The notes below the pieces were generated by a model. That model ran no database searches, was not told the DNA's origin, and was given only the letters and a program-made list of their open reading frames with translations. This document shows positions 8,911 to 17,705 of a DNA stretch of 64,000 nt, piece after piece (the stretch's first letter is position 1; each line of letters begins with the position of its first letter). Source of the stretch: Niabella sp. Lineage in GTDB: Bacteria > Bacteroidota > Bacteroidia > Chitinophagales > Chitinophagaceae. The translations under genes and the position numbers were made by a program. The stretch lies in assembly GCF_030150205.1 (NCBI RefSeq), contig NZ_JASLGT010000008.1:372001-436000 (forward strand). Reading direction: 5' to 3'.

Positions 8911-9618
8911 TTATTTATGCGCAGCTAAACCTGCCTGTTCATGCACCAGCGCAATCAGCCTGCGGGCGGCAGCTCCCGCCGAAAGCGGGTTCTGCCCGGT
9001 CACCAGCAAACCATCGGTCTCTACATGACTCACAAAAGGCAGGGCCGCACTGCGAAAATTAGCGCCCAACTCCTTCAGGCGGTCTTCCAGTTTATACGGA
9101 ATATTGTTTGCTCGAAACACCAGTACCTCTTCTTCATTGGTAAATGCGGTGATGTTCCTTCCTGCCAGTAACCCCGGCTTTAACTCCGCAGCAATGGTCA
9201 GCGCAGCGGGGCCATGACAAACAGCCCCCACGGGTTTCCCGGCCGATAAATAATGCAGGATCAGCCGCCCGCTAAACTCATTGAAAGCAAGATCCCATAG
9301 CGGCCCATGCCCTCCGGGGTAAAAGACCGCATCAAACATGGTTGGGTCTATTTCATGCAGCATGAATGTATTTTCAAAAGCCATTTTAGCGGCCGTGTCG
9401 TCAATAAACCGGCGGTTAGCCTGGGTGATATTCTCCGTTACGGTGCTCAACGGATCCACCGGCGGTTTACCCCCTTCAGGGCTGCATAAGGTTACCTGCC
9501 AGCCGGCATCTATAAATTCATAATACGGATCGGTGAATTCACCCAGCCAGACCCCGGTAGTGCTTTCCGTATTTTCCATTCCGGCATGAGAGGTCAATAC
9601 CATCAGTATGCGCTTCAT
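8911..9618 (-). CDS. Type 1 glutamine amidotransferase-like DJ-1/PfpI family protein
   Basis: 235-aa cytoplasmic protein of the DJ-1/PfpI superfamily, close to the HchA/Hsp31-like group (deglycase/glyoxalase III or chaperone roles reported for relatives). Visible: GVWLGEFTDPYYEF with the conserved Glu, the nucleophile elbow GAVCHGPAAL with Cys134, and GGHGPLWDL before it. Length is typical. The ATG at 9616-9618 directly precedes MKRILMVLTSHAG. It sits between the KTSC and DUF4142 genes on the same strand, 56 bp downstream of the latter, consistent with a stress-response neighbourhood. Confidence 0.9.
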   Translation of the reverse strand: MKRILMVLTSHAGMENTESTTGVWLGEFTDPYYEFIDAGWQVTLCSPEGGKPPVDPLSTVTENITQANRRFIDDTAAKMAFENTFMLHEIDPTMFDAVFYPGGHGPLWDLAFNEFSGRLILHYLSAGKPVGAVCHGPAALTIAAELKPGLLAGRNITAFTNEEEVLVFRANNIPYKLEDRLKELGANFRSAALPFVSHVETDGLLVTGQNPLSAGAAARRLIALVHEQAGLAAHK

Positions 9619-9674
9619 TAAAAGTCGATTTTACTTGTGCGGCAGATATGATCCAGGCACGACGCTGCTATCAT

Positions 9675-10256
9675 TTATTTTGCTTTTTTCAGGGCCCTGA
9701 TATGTTCCAGGTGGGTCCTTAACACGGGCAATGTTTTTACCGCAAATGCCCGGAGATCGCTGTCCTGCACTTCTTTTTGAGCATCTTCAAAAAGCTTTAC
9801 TGTTTTTTCATGATCGTCTACCATCTGCTTCACATAGGCCTTATCAAAATCGGCCCCGGATTTCGAAGACAGGTCGTTTGCTACTTTTTGCATATCATCG
9901 CCCGGTGCGGCCGGCAGGGTAATGTTTTTACCCGCAGCGATCATTTTTAATTCATCATTGGCTTTCGAATGGTCCGTCACCATCATTTTGCCAAACTCCT
10001 TTACCTTCGGATCGGCGCCCTGGTTTTGAGCCATTTCTCCTAATTGAACCTCCGCCATGCCACCATTGGCGGCATCTACGGCAAATTTTGCATCCTTTTC
10101 AGCAACCGGTGGCGGCGTTCCGGCAGCATGACTGCTATCGATCATAGCCTCGTTTGTACTATCCGCCCGGGAGGTAGTGTCCTTAGACTGCTGGCTATTA
10201 CAGCTCAGGCAGGTTGCAAAAATTCCGATGGTTAACAATTGCATTACTGTTTTCAT
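9675..10256 (-). CDS. DUF4142 lipoprotein
   Basis: 193-aa predicted lipoprotein of the DUF4142 family (ferritin-like four-helix fold, periplasmic). Visible: signal peptide and lipobox CLSC at about residues 16-19, a Ser/Thr/Ala-rich linker, then two-helix repeats typical of the family: LGEMAQNQGADPKVKEFGKM, MVTDHSKANDELKMIA and VKQMVDDHEKTVKLFEDA. Function of the family is not established; it is frequent in Bacteroidota and in genes linked to stress. It precedes the DJ-1-like gene on the same strand. Length is normal. Confidence 0.88.
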   Translation of the reverse strand: MKTVMQLLTIGIFATCLSCNSQQSKDTTSRADSTNEAMIDSSHAAGTPPPVAEKDAKFAVDAANGGMAEVQLGEMAQNQGADPKVKEFGKMMVTDHSKANDELKMIAAGKNITLPAAPGDDMQKVANDLSSKSGADFDKAYVKQMVDDHEKTVKLFEDAQKEVQDSDLRAFAVKTLPVLRTHLEHIRALKKAK

Positions 10257-10589
10257 ACGCTATTATTTGGGGTTTATTAAAATGATTTTCAAATACTGAA
10301 CAAAGTGGTAGTAACAATTACCGTTCCTGAGTTGTCAGAAGCGGTTTATCACCGCTTTTTCCGGGTGTCTGTTGACCAGAGGAATCAATAACCCAAAAAA
10401 CGGGGAACAATTTCCACAAAGCGCACTTGTAGCAGAGCGCTGTTTCTTTTTTTTGTGCCGGTTTCCGGGAGTGGCTGCTTTCCGGCGGATTGGTACTGGT
10501 ATAATGTTTGGGATTAAAAACCCGGGACATTAAAAGCACCGGGACGCGACCGGCGCCCTGTTTTCATTCATGGTTCTAAAAAAAGCACT
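10257..10589. other. Intergenic region between divergent DUF4142 and SDR genes
   Basis: 333 bp with no gene that I can support. It must contain the promoters of both flanking divergent genes. A weak 6-bp hairpin (AGCGGT/ACCGCT at about 10339-10356) followed by five T is present but has no upstream gene to terminate. A minus-strand open frame of 73 codons (10318-10539) has an unnatural composition and no start context. Confidence 0.4.
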
Positions 10590-11387
10590 ATGGATTCTTT
10601 AAAAAAATACACGCTTATTACCGGTGGCACCCGGGGAATCGGAAGAGAACTTGCCAGGGTATTTGCCCAAAACGGACATAACCTGATCCTTGTGGCGCGT
10701 AGCCCGGACGAACTGGAAGCAACCAGGGCCGATCTTGATGTTTACGGTGTGGATATTGTTACGATCGTAAAGGACCTTTTTCATGCAGCCGCCCCTTTTG
10801 AACTGCACCGCGAAACAACCGAACAAAACCTGTATGTGAATATCCTCGTAAACAATGCCGGGCAGGGTTTATATGGGTTGTTTGAAAACACCAATATCGA
10901 CCGGGAACTGGCCATCATTCAGCTGAATATAGCCTCGCTGGTAGTGCTTACGAAACTGTACCTCCAGGATATGCTGGCACAGGGAGGTGATGGAAAAATA
11001 CTGAACCTGTCTTCAATCGCCAGCAAATCTCCCGGCCCCTGGCAATCTGTTTACCATGGAACCAAGGCCTTTGTGCAATCCTTTACAGAAGCATTACGAA
11101 GCGAGGTGAAAGATGAAGGTATTGTAGTAACCGCCCTGCTGCCCGGCACCACGGACACCGACTTTTTCAACAAGGCAGGAATGACGGATTCGAAGGCCGT
11201 TCAGGACAAAAGCCAGCTGGCCGACCCCGCCGAAGTGGCGCGGGACGGATACCAGGCATTGATGAACAATGCAGATATGGTTATTTCCGGGTTTAAAAAC
11301 AAGGTAAACGTAGCTATAAATAATCTCACGCCGGACGACCTGGCGGCAGACAAAATGAAGGAAAATCAAAAACCAGCCAATTCATAA
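10590..11387 (+). CDS. Short-chain dehydrogenase/reductase (SDR) family oxidoreductase
   Basis: 265-aa classical SDR, NAD(P)-dependent oxidoreductase of unknown substrate. Visible: Rossmann cofactor motif TGGTRGIG at residues 11-18, NNAG in the substrate region (VNILVNNAGQG), catalytic Tyr155 and Lys159 in YHGTK, catalytic Ser in LNLSSIASKS, and PGTTDTDFF after it, a PG motif typical of the classical and DltE-like branch. Arg after the glycine motif and acidic residues do not clearly settle NADH versus NADPH. Monocistronic as far as can be seen; 138 bp to the next gene. Confidence 0.92.
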   Translation: MDSLKKYTLITGGTRGIGRELARVFAQNGHNLILVARSPDELEATRADLDVYGVDIVTIVKDLFHAAAPFELHRETTEQNLYVNILVNNAGQGLYGLFENTNIDRELAIIQLNIASLVVLTKLYLQDMLAQGGDGKILNLSSIASKSPGPWQSVYHGTKAFVQSFTEALRSEVKDEGIVVTALLPGTTDTDFFNKAGMTDSKAVQDKSQLADPAEVARDGYQALMNNADMVISGFKNKVNVAINNLTPDDLAADKMKENQKPANS

Positions 11388-11495
11388 AGCGTACCCAGGC
11401 AACAATGATCTCATTCTCCGGCAAGTCAGGTCCTGGTGTTTATCGACAAACAGGCACATTTGTCTACCAATACCCTAACTTTCCCGCTCCCGGCG

Positions 11496-11503
11496 TATCT
11501 TTA
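11496..11503 (+). promoter_or_regulatory. -7 promoter element (TATCTTTA) of the LytS/LytTR pair
   Basis: TATCTTTA, matching the Bacteroidota sigma-ABfr -7 consensus TAnnTTTG except for the last base, 22 bp upstream of the kinase start codon. A matching -33 element at the usual distance is not obvious. Confidence 0.45.
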
Positions 11504-11525
11504 CCCTCGCTGAAACATGAGCTGA

Positions 11526-12587
11526 TTGATCAGAAAATATCCAATACTGAGGTCTTTATTCTATTGGCTGATAGCCTTTAGCTTGCTTGTATTTATTTAC
11601 AGCACCGCATATGGCAGTTATAACCTGGGGGTAAAAGTCATCCTGATGCTGCTGCCGGTTCATATGTGCTATTTTTACCTGGTGGGCGGCTGGATATTGC
11701 CCCGCTATTATTTCCGGGGAAAGTATGTGCAGACCTGCATCCTGATATTGCTGGTTATGCCGCTGATGGCGGTGGTATACCGGCTTACCGAAGTCTTTAT
11801 CACAGACCCGTTCATCTATCATTTTTACAAGGTACGGGACAGCAGTTTTACATGGGCCAGTCATGCCCGGCCTTTGCGCGAGCAACTGCTAAGCCCGGTT
11901 GATTTTGTAAATGCAATTGAACGCAGCAATACGGTTGTATGGATCTGCGTAACACTCAAACTGTTTATTCTATGGCATGAACGTAAACAAAGCGTTTTGC
12001 AGGCGGAACTTAATTTTTTAAAAGGCCAGCTACATCCGCATTTTTTGTTTAATGCACTGAATAATCTGTATGCCTTGTCTTTAGATAAGGCCCCGCAAAC
12101 GCCCCATGTTATCCTTGGGCTTTCAAATATACTCCGCTATGTACTCTACGAATGTACGGCAGAACAGGTGCCACTAAAAAGAGATATTGAGGTGCTGAAC
12201 GATTATATCGAATTGGAAAAGCTCCGTTATGAAGACCGCTTAGAGCTGAATGTAAATATAGATCCGCATACCGGTCCTATACAGATTGCACCGTTGCTGA
12301 TGCTTCCGCTTGTTGAAAATGCATTTAAACACGGGGCTGCAGAAACCACCGATATGCCGTGGATGAATATTGACTTACATCTTTCAGGGAATAACCTCAC
12401 GTTTAAGATTGCCAATAGTAAACCGGAGTTGCCGGTTACGCATCCCCAGGGCCCGAAGTACCGTGGTGAAATTGGTTTACTTAACTTGCGGAAGCGACTG
12501 GAATACGCGTACCCCTCAAAATACCAGTTCCGGTATTTTGACGAAAGCGATTGTTTTATCGCCGAATTGCATATTCAGCTATCTTAA
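11526..12587 (+). CDS. LytS/YehU-type sensor histidine kinase
   Basis: 353-aa membrane sensor kinase of the His_kinase (PF06580) family. The start is TTG at 11526; there is no in-frame ATG nearby (the ATG at 11517 is closed by TGA). About four transmembrane segments occupy residues 10-155, with no large periplasmic sensor domain. The phosphoacceptor motif is GQLHPHFLFNALNNLYAL with H172, and the N-box of the ATPase domain is LPLVENAFKHG; a glycine-box-like GEIGLLNLRKRL is near the end. It is followed 19 bp later by a LytTR response regulator, the usual partner. Signal unknown. Confidence 0.92.
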   Translation: MIRKYPILRSLFYWLIAFSLLVFIYSTAYGSYNLGVKVILMLLPVHMCYFYLVGGWILPRYYFRGKYVQTCILILLVMPLMAVVYRLTEVFITDPFIYHFYKVRDSSFTWASHARPLREQLLSPVDFVNAIERSNTVVWICVTLKLFILWHERKQSVLQAELNFLKGQLHPHFLFNALNNLYALSLDKAPQTPHVILGLSNILRYVLYECTAEQVPLKRDIEVLNDYIELEKLRYEDRLELNVNIDPHTGPIQIAPLLMLPLVENAFKHGAAETTDMPWMNIDLHLSGNNLTFKIANSKPELPVTHPQGPKYRGEIGLLNLRKRLEYAYPSKYQFRYFDESDCFIAELHIQLS

Positions 12588-12606
12588 AAATCATAAAGAA
12601 AACGCG

Positions 12607-13359
12607 ATGGTGATCCGTACAATTATTGTTGATGACGAGCCACATGCAATGGAAATTATAAAAAAGTATGCGGCACATATTCCCGAAATAGAAATTGTGG
12701 GCACCTGCGGCAATGCGATAGAAGCCTTTCAAACCATTCAAAACTCCAGGGTAGACCTGGTTTTCCTGGATATCAAAATGCCCCGTCTTTTAGGCACCGA
12801 CCTGGTGCGCAGTCTGAAAAAGCCGCCGCTGGTGATCTTTACAACCGCCTACCAGGAGTATGCCATTGAAGGATTTGACCTGAATGCCATCGACTACCTG
12901 CTAAAGCCCATCCCGCTGAAGCGCTTCCTGCAGGCGATTGACAAGGTGATGCATTTCCTGAATGCCGATTATAAAACGACGGAGGCTACCGGCCAACCGG
13001 AAGAAGCGCCTGCGCTACCGGCTGCGCATTTCCTGTACCTGCGTGTGGAACGCCGGCTGCTGAAAGTAAATACCGCCGATATTCTGTGGATCGAAAGTAT
13101 AAAGGATTATATCAAGGTAATTACCAAAGACAAGGCCTTTCAAACAAAGCAAAAGATCAGTGTTACCGAAAAGCTGCTTCCGATGGGCGCATTTATGCGC
13201 ATTCACCGCTCTTTTATTATTCCCATCAATAAAGTGGATGGTTATCATCCCAACCATGTGATCATTTCCGGAAACAAAATCCCCATTGGCCGCAACTATA
13301 AACAGATCTGCGCACAGCAGTTCAACCCGGAAAGCGGCTATCTCTATTGCCCCGAATGA
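12607..13359 (+). CDS. LytTR-family response regulator
   Basis: 250-aa DNA-binding response regulator paired with the kinase upstream (19-bp gap). The ATG at 12607 is chosen because the receiver domain begins there (MVIRTIIVDDEPHAMEII). Receiver residues: acidic pair D9/D10, phosphoacceptor D55 in FLDIKMP, Thr in FTTAYQEYA, Lys in LLKPI. After a variable linker rich in Pro/Glu/Ala (about 130-145), the LytTR beta-sheet DNA-binding domain covers about 147-250 (LYLRVERRLLKV, WIESIKDYIKV, MRIHRSFIIPINKV). Targets cannot be told from sequence; no adjacent target operon is obvious because the gene is followed by a repeat region. Confidence 0.94.
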   Translation: MVIRTIIVDDEPHAMEIIKKYAAHIPEIEIVGTCGNAIEAFQTIQNSRVDLVFLDIKMPRLLGTDLVRSLKKPPLVIFTTAYQEYAIEGFDLNAIDYLLKPIPLKRFLQAIDKVMHFLNADYKTTEATGQPEEAPALPAAHFLYLRVERRLLKVNTADILWIESIKDYIKVITKDKAFQTKQKISVTEKLLPMGAFMRIHRSFIIPINKVDGYHPNHVIISGNKIPIGRNYKQICAQQFNPESGYLYCPE

Positions 13360-13377
13360 ATGTTGTGATATATTGTT

Positions 13378-13510
13378 AACCGCAGAGAGTGGGAGGACGC
13401 TGAGCTTCGCTAAGGTGAGGCGATAGCACACAGCCTTTATATTCGCTGAACGTACTGCAATGTCTCATCAACCATAACGGACGCCATTGTTATGCAAGGA
13501 ACTTTGCGGT
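13378..13510. repeat. AACCGCRGAG-family intergenic repeat, copy 1
   Basis: Starts AACCGCAGAGAGTGGGAGGA and ends with CTTTGCGGT, an imperfect inverted repeat of its beginning. The same start recurs 141 bp later (13519), and relatives occur near 19873, 20108, 43105 and 52307-52540. Confidence 0.7.
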
Positions 13511-13518
13511 AAAAGATA

Positions 13519-13625
13519 AACCGCAGAGAGTGGGAGGACGCTGAGCTTCGCGGAAGTGAGGTCACACAACACTGCCTTTATATTCCCCGAACTCGCTGCA
13601 ATGTTTCATCAACCACAACGGGCCC
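13519..13625. repeat. AACCGCRGAG-family intergenic repeat, copy 2 (3' end degraded)
   Basis: First 33 bases are identical to copy 1; the next ~70 bases align with scattered changes (GCCTTTATATTC, GCTGCAATGT, TCATCAACCA are shared). The distal TTTGCGGT end is absent. The rest of the gap up to 13969 has no recognisable gene: a plus-strand open frame at 13704-13934 is Lys/Arg-rich and has no family resemblance. Confidence 0.65.
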
Positions 13626-13969
13626 AAGGCCAAGCAACCGCAACACCATCCGGCATAGCAATACCTCCATACAGCGATAAATAAAGCCATCCGTCGCCGG
13701 TATTTGTGCAATAGTAAAAATAGTTTCAATCTTGCGCTTTCTTACCAATTCCGGCCGCTAAACGCCAAAAGACAAATAAAAAAACAGATGATGAAACAAC
13801 CATTCGCACGACTTTGTATATCAAAAAAACGGAACCGTCTTACCATAGCCGGTCCGGTCGCAGATTCCCCAACAATAGCAGTGTTGCCGGGAATGAAAGA
13901 ATGCCGCATCACAACGATCAAAAAACGCCGCTAACAGTATTTCATTTTTAACACAAAAAATATCTACAA

Positions 13970-14443
13970 ATGGAACAATTGACCACGCCTTCCTATCGAA
14001 GTTACCAGGGAGGTTATTTCCGAACGCTGATCGCGCCCGAGCAAACAGGCGAAGCGTTGGCCATACTGGAGCTTACGCTTCCCCGGGGAGCCGAGCCACC
14101 GCCGCATATCCATACGCATGAAGATGAGGCTTTTTATGTAGTAAAAGGAGAAATGGCGGTAACAGTGGCGGGCACAACAACATTGTTGAAAGCCGGCGAG
14201 GCCCTGTTTGCGCCCAAAAATGTGCCGCACTCCTTCCGGATCCTTACAGAGAACGCCACGCTGTTAAACCTGATTACACCAGGGCAGCTCTGGAACTATT
14301 TTATTGAATTCAGCCAGCCCCTCAGCGAAGCTCCGGGAACGGTTGCAGCTGCGGGGCCGCCGCCACCGGATGTTTTAAAAAGAATGGTCGACGTAATCAC
14401 CGATACCTATAAAGTAATTTTTATACAACCCAATAATTCTTAA
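13970..14443 (+). CDS. Cupin-domain protein
   Basis: 157-aa single-domain cupin (jelly-roll) of unknown activity. The first cupin motif is GAEPPPHIHTHEDEAFYVVKG (given in parts: PPHIHTHEDEAF, YVVKGEM) with metal-ligand His, His and Glu; the second is FAPKNVPHSFRI with the fourth ligand His. Typical of small quercetinase- or AraC-cupin-like proteins. It is followed 3 bp later by a YceI-family lipoprotein gene and the two are surely cotranscribed. Substrate not determinable. Confidence 0.88.
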   Translation: MEQLTTPSYRSYQGGYFRTLIAPEQTGEALAILELTLPRGAEPPPHIHTHEDEAFYVVKGEMAVTVAGTTTLLKAGEALFAPKNVPHSFRILTENATLLNLITPGQLWNYFIEFSQPLSEAPGTVAAAGPPPPDVLKRMVDVITDTYKVIFIQPNNS

Positions 14444-14446
14444 CAA

Positions 14447-15052
14447 ATGAAGACACTTTTTTTTAGTTTAATCATCCTGGCTTTACTGACGGCCTGTTCA
14501 CATAAAGACGCGCCCCTTTTAACTGCATTCAAGGTAGACGAAGATCGCTCTGCGGTTGAATGGAAAGGCAGTGCTCCCACACATTTTCACAAAGGTGCGT
14601 TTAAGGTTTCCGGCAACCTTACCACAAACGGAAAAAGCACCATCACAGGCGGCGACTTTTCCATTCCGATCGCCAGTATCAGCAACTTTGACCTTACTGA
14701 TCCGGCAGAGCGGGAAGCGCTCTTAGCAGACCTGAAAAGTCCGCGTTTTTTCAATATAGTGGCACATCCGAATGCCAGCTTTCACATCACCAAGGTTGAG
14801 CCCTATAGCGACGCTGCTTTATCTGCCAACACCATGATCACCGGCGATTTCACCATGATCGGGCAAACCCACAGCATCCAGATCCCTGCGGTGGTAAAAA
14901 CGGAAAAAGATAAAATATCAGCAGAAGGCAGCTTTAAACTGAACCGTCTGCAATGGGGTATGAACATTTTTAATGATCCCGAAGAAACGCTTTATATCCT
15001 GCCGGATGTAGACATCACGCTGAAGCTCCATTTCAACCCGTCCGGCTCGTAA
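14447..15052 (+). CDS. YceI-family lipoprotein
   Basis: 201-aa lipid-binding-fold protein of the YceI family (lipocalin-like barrel that binds polyisoprenoids in characterised members). Signal peptide with lipobox LTAC (residues 14-17). Family features: the start AFKVDEDRSAVEWKGSAPTH, FKVSGNL, the central FDLTDPAEREALLADLKSPR, FFNIVAHPNASFHITKV and MITGDFTMIGQTHSI. ATG follows the cupin stop by 3 bp. A second, non-lipoprotein YceI gene lies at 30018-30590. The exported location and binding role follow from the family, not from data here. Confidence 0.9.
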   Translation: MKTLFFSLIILALLTACSHKDAPLLTAFKVDEDRSAVEWKGSAPTHFHKGAFKVSGNLTTNGKSTITGGDFSIPIASISNFDLTDPAEREALLADLKSPRFFNIVAHPNASFHITKVEPYSDAALSANTMITGDFTMIGQTHSIQIPAVVKTEKDKISAEGSFKLNRLQWGMNIFNDPEETLYILPDVDITLKLHFNPSGS

Positions 15053-15139
15053 GTCCTGTAACAACTCCCTTTCCAAATCCCTGCGCCGGTCAGAAAATAA
15101 CGGCCGGCGCTTATATTTTTAATTATAAAAAAATGCATC

Positions 15140-16129
15140 ATGAAATTTTTTTATCTCCCGCTGATGGTATACATGGCATTTGCAGGCTGCTCAAAAACCC
15201 AGGAAAATGCATCCGGCGATAGCGGATGGGGCGAACAACCAGCCCTGCCCGTGGTAGATGGCCATTCCAATTTCACCATTTCCGGTAATCAATATTACGT
15301 GAACGTTATGGGCAGTACCCTGCCCCGCATGCCCGTCTTTCCTTCGTTATCAGCCAAGCCAGGTATTGCCAGGGGTTATGTGGCTGATTTAAGCGGAAAA
15401 CCGCTGAAAGGAGCACATATAGGCGTATCTTCTTCTATGACCGGCGGGTTTTACTCCAGCGGAAGCGGGCTAACCAACGATAACGGGTACTATGAGTTTG
15501 CCATTCCTTCCGGTGCCGCCTACTTTTTTGGTACAGCCACAACGATCTCATATAATGAAACGCCAACAGTTGTGGCTTTATATCCCGCCGGAGGCACCAG
15601 TTCCTTTCCCTCAGGGAACGGAGTGGTCAAAAATTTTGTACTGCTCTCTTACGGTCCTGCAAACCCAGATGAGGTGGCACAGCAACCCAATAACGAAAGT
15701 AATTATTACGGCGGCGCGTTGTCGTTCTGGTTCAATACAAACGACCCCGACGATTACTATCAGAATCCCGAATACCTGCCATCCAACGGCATCATTGAAA
15801 TTGAGCTGATACCCGTAGGAACCGGTCTTTATGGCGAAAAAAGGTCTTTTAAAATCACCCGGCAAATAGGCACCCAAACCGGGTTTGCTATTCACAATAT
15901 CCCGGTAGGTAACTATACCATTAACGCCAAAATGAGTGACGGACATAAATTGAAAATGAGCGCTATCGGTACAAAGGCCAATGTGTATGAGCATCTGGGC
16001 CTTAAACCCGACAATGCGATAGGAACATCTACGGTAACCTTTACCCCTAACCATCAGTATACACCGGTAATGGTTGCTTCCTTTAAAAGCAACTGGGACG
16101 CGCTTGAAATTGGATTAAAAATGGAATAG
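15140..16129 (+). CDS. Lipoprotein with carboxypeptidase regulatory-like domain
   Basis: 329-aa predicted lipoprotein (lipobox FAGC at residues 14-17). A carboxypeptidase-regulatory-like beta sandwich is visible at about 70-150: ARGYVADLSGKPLKGAHIGV, then SGLTNDNGYYEFAIPSGAAY. The C-terminal half (about 185-329) is beta-rich, with a region LPSNGIIEIELIPVGTGLYG and FAIHNIPVGNYTINAKM that has a counterpart in the next gene. The two neighbours are therefore paralogues by architecture. No enzyme motif. Function unknown; probably surface or periplasmic. Confidence 0.75.
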   Translation: MKFFYLPLMVYMAFAGCSKTQENASGDSGWGEQPALPVVDGHSNFTISGNQYYVNVMGSTLPRMPVFPSLSAKPGIARGYVADLSGKPLKGAHIGVSSSMTGGFYSSGSGLTNDNGYYEFAIPSGAAYFFGTATTISYNETPTVVALYPAGGTSSFPSGNGVVKNFVLLSYGPANPDEVAQQPNNESNYYGGALSFWFNTNDPDDYYQNPEYLPSNGIIEIELIPVGTGLYGEKRSFKITRQIGTQTGFAIHNIPVGNYTINAKMSDGHKLKMSAIGTKANVYEHLGLKPDNAIGTSTVTFTPNHQYTPVMVASFKSNWDALEIGLKME

Positions 16130-16190
16130 CGGGGGTACTATAAGACAGAATACCCGCTTCTTTATTCAAAAATGAAATGAACAATTAACG

Positions 16191-16919
16191 ATGAAAAAAA
16201 ATATATACTTCTATGCATTCTGTTTGATTGTAACCCTGATGTCCTGCAAAAAGGATGGCGGCGCCACTGAATCTGAAACAGGCTATGCCACCGGGAAAGT
16301 GGTTGACACCCAGGGAAAGCCGTTAAGTGATGTAGCAATAACGATCGAAAACACACTCACCGGCACCTATGTATCTTATGTTGGGAAAACCGGCGCAGAT
16401 GGCACCTATAAGATCAAAATCGGAAAGGTAGGCACCTATCATGCCAATGCTTACCTTGTAAAAAGCTACAATGGGAAAAGCTATCGCTTGCCACTGCATC
16501 CAGATAACGATGAAGTGTTCAGCAATGCGGGTGCTGTAAGAAATTTCCAATGGAAGCTTTCTGGCGCCATGCCGGAGGATGGATATTATGGTGCGCATAT
16601 TGAGCTCATTGGCGAATTAGGTATGGACATTGATGAACAAAGTATTGAGTATACGCTAACGCCTGTGGGCAAACTGATCGATGGTTCAGATGGCAAAGTT
16701 TTAACACTGCATACCGGACAACCCAATACACCGGCATACAACAAACTAACCGACATTCCAATTGGCCGCTATACTTTGGCGGCGGTCTATGTCAAAAATG
16801 GCCAACGACAGCCGCTCCGGCTTAAATACACACTGGGCTCCAGCGGTTATCAATCCGGTTTAACAATCGACTTCCCGGAAACCTGGTATGAAGGAGTTGC
16901 AGTAACTTATAATTATTAA
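16191..16919 (+). CDS. Lipoprotein with carboxypeptidase regulatory-like domain (paralogue of the preceding gene)
   Basis: 242-aa lipoprotein (lipobox LMSC, residues 16-19, followed by KKDGG). Regulatory-like domain near residues 31-90: GYATGKVVDTQGKPLSDVAI, then GKTGADGTYKIKIGKVG. The C-terminal part has SIEYTLTPVGKLIDG and KLTDIPIGRYTLAAVYVKNG, which line up with IEIELIPVGTG and IHNIPVGNYTINAKM of the preceding product. The 61-bp gap and common strand suggest cotranscription; a terminator follows. Function unknown. Confidence 0.75.
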   Translation: MKKNIYFYAFCLIVTLMSCKKDGGATESETGYATGKVVDTQGKPLSDVAITIENTLTGTYVSYVGKTGADGTYKIKIGKVGTYHANAYLVKSYNGKSYRLPLHPDNDEVFSNAGAVRNFQWKLSGAMPEDGYYGAHIELIGELGMDIDEQSIEYTLTPVGKLIDGSDGKVLTLHTGQPNTPAYNKLTDIPIGRYTLAAVYVKNGQRQPLRLKYTLGSSGYQSGLTIDFPETWYEGVAVTYNY

Positions 16920-16936
16920 ATAACTCATTTAACAGC

Positions 16937-16986
16937 AAAATCCGGCAAGGGCATCGTATCTGATTCCTTTGCCGGATTTGTTTATA
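16937..16986 (+). terminator. Terminator after the paired lipoprotein genes
   Basis: Stem AAATCCGGCA-AGG (16938-16950) with CC-TTTGCCGGATTT (16966-16979), one bulge, followed by TGTTTAT. It lies 18 bp past the stop codon. The remaining ~220 bp to 17204 shows nothing I recognise. Confidence 0.75.
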
Positions 16987-17204
16987 AGAAACCCGTATCA
17001 TAAATAGCTTTATAAATTTATGCCCGGTCAGAAAGGACGCCGCCTGAGGCGCAAGCCATGGTTTGCGTCTTCACCAAACATTTAAGAGAACCGACGTTTT
17101 AATAAAACAGATACCGGTCTGATATGATGCGGGATCTGGGATCAATGGTAACTTATTGCAGGCAGACGGGTCATGCGCCTGTTTAAGACAGCAATCAATC
17201 TATA

Positions 17205-17705
17205 TCAATATTGGTTCATGATCGCAATAAATCCGGAAGCATCCGTATTGTTCACTTCAGTTAAATCGATGAAATAATTGGTTTGCCAATCCTTTGTTCT
17301 CTGAGCTTGTTTATTCAGGTAAAAATCCCAATCTGTGTATACCCTGAAACCGCGCTTCCCTTGTTTATTACCTACCGTCAGGATGCCCTTTTCACCCAGG
17401 ATCGATTTGGGGAAAAAGAAAAACCCGGACTGATGTTGCCGGGCAGCTGCGATCATATAGAAATCAATCGCATCGGTTAGTTCGAATGGCTGGGTTTGTT
17501 TTTGAGCATCCCGCTTCCACAGGGTTACAAAATGACCTTTTTTTTTAGGCGTGCATTTTGCGTTCCGGAACAGGATACTCCGGTTCCCGATTTGAAAGCT
17601 ACATCCCGAATAGGCGGGGCATTCCCGGTCTTCGGTTATGCCGGAAACAGCCAGCCCGTTTGTTTTTAACAGCAACCGTTCTATGTTGTTTAATGCATCA
17701 TCCAT
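17205..17705 (-). CDS. MepB-like protein
   Basis: 166-aa protein matching the MepB family (named for a gene next to the mepA multidrug pump in Staphylococcus; molecular function unknown). Visible family features: ECPAYSGCSFQIGNRSILFR near residues 28-47, AKCTPKKKGHFVTLWKR, DFYMIAAARQHQSGFFFFPK and the C-terminal GKRGFRVYTDWD. The start overlaps the end of the upstream cupin gene by 8 bp, which points to translational coupling. No regulator or efflux pump gene is nearby, unlike the namesake context. Confidence 0.82.
   Translation of the reverse strand: MDDALNNIERLLLKTNGLAVSGITEDRECPAYSGCSFQIGNRSILFRNAKCTPKKKGHFVTLWKRDAQKQTQPFELTDAIDFYMIAAARQHQSGFFFFPKSILGEKGILTVGNKQGKRGFRVYTDWDFYLNKQAQRTKDWQTNYFIDLTEVNNTDASGFIAIMNQY

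Noticed and set aside
10339..10361. Hairpin AGCGGT/ACCGCT plus five T, considered as a plus-strand terminator
   Set aside because: No plus-strand gene ends upstream; the flanking gene is on the minus strand.
10318..10539. Minus-strand open frame of 73 codons upstream of the SDR gene
   Set aside because: Composition is atypical (many Ser, Lys, Cys, Trp in low-complexity order), no start context, no family, and it fills a divergent promoter region.
13378..13625. Possible CRISPR array
   Set aside because: Only two copies, 141 bp apart, of a 33-bp match that extends beyond the 'repeat' into the 'spacer'; it is an ordinary dispersed repeat.
13704..13934. Plus-strand open frame of 76 codons downstream of the LytTR gene
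   Set aside because: Arg/Lys-rich, no recognisable domain, lies in a repeat-derived region.
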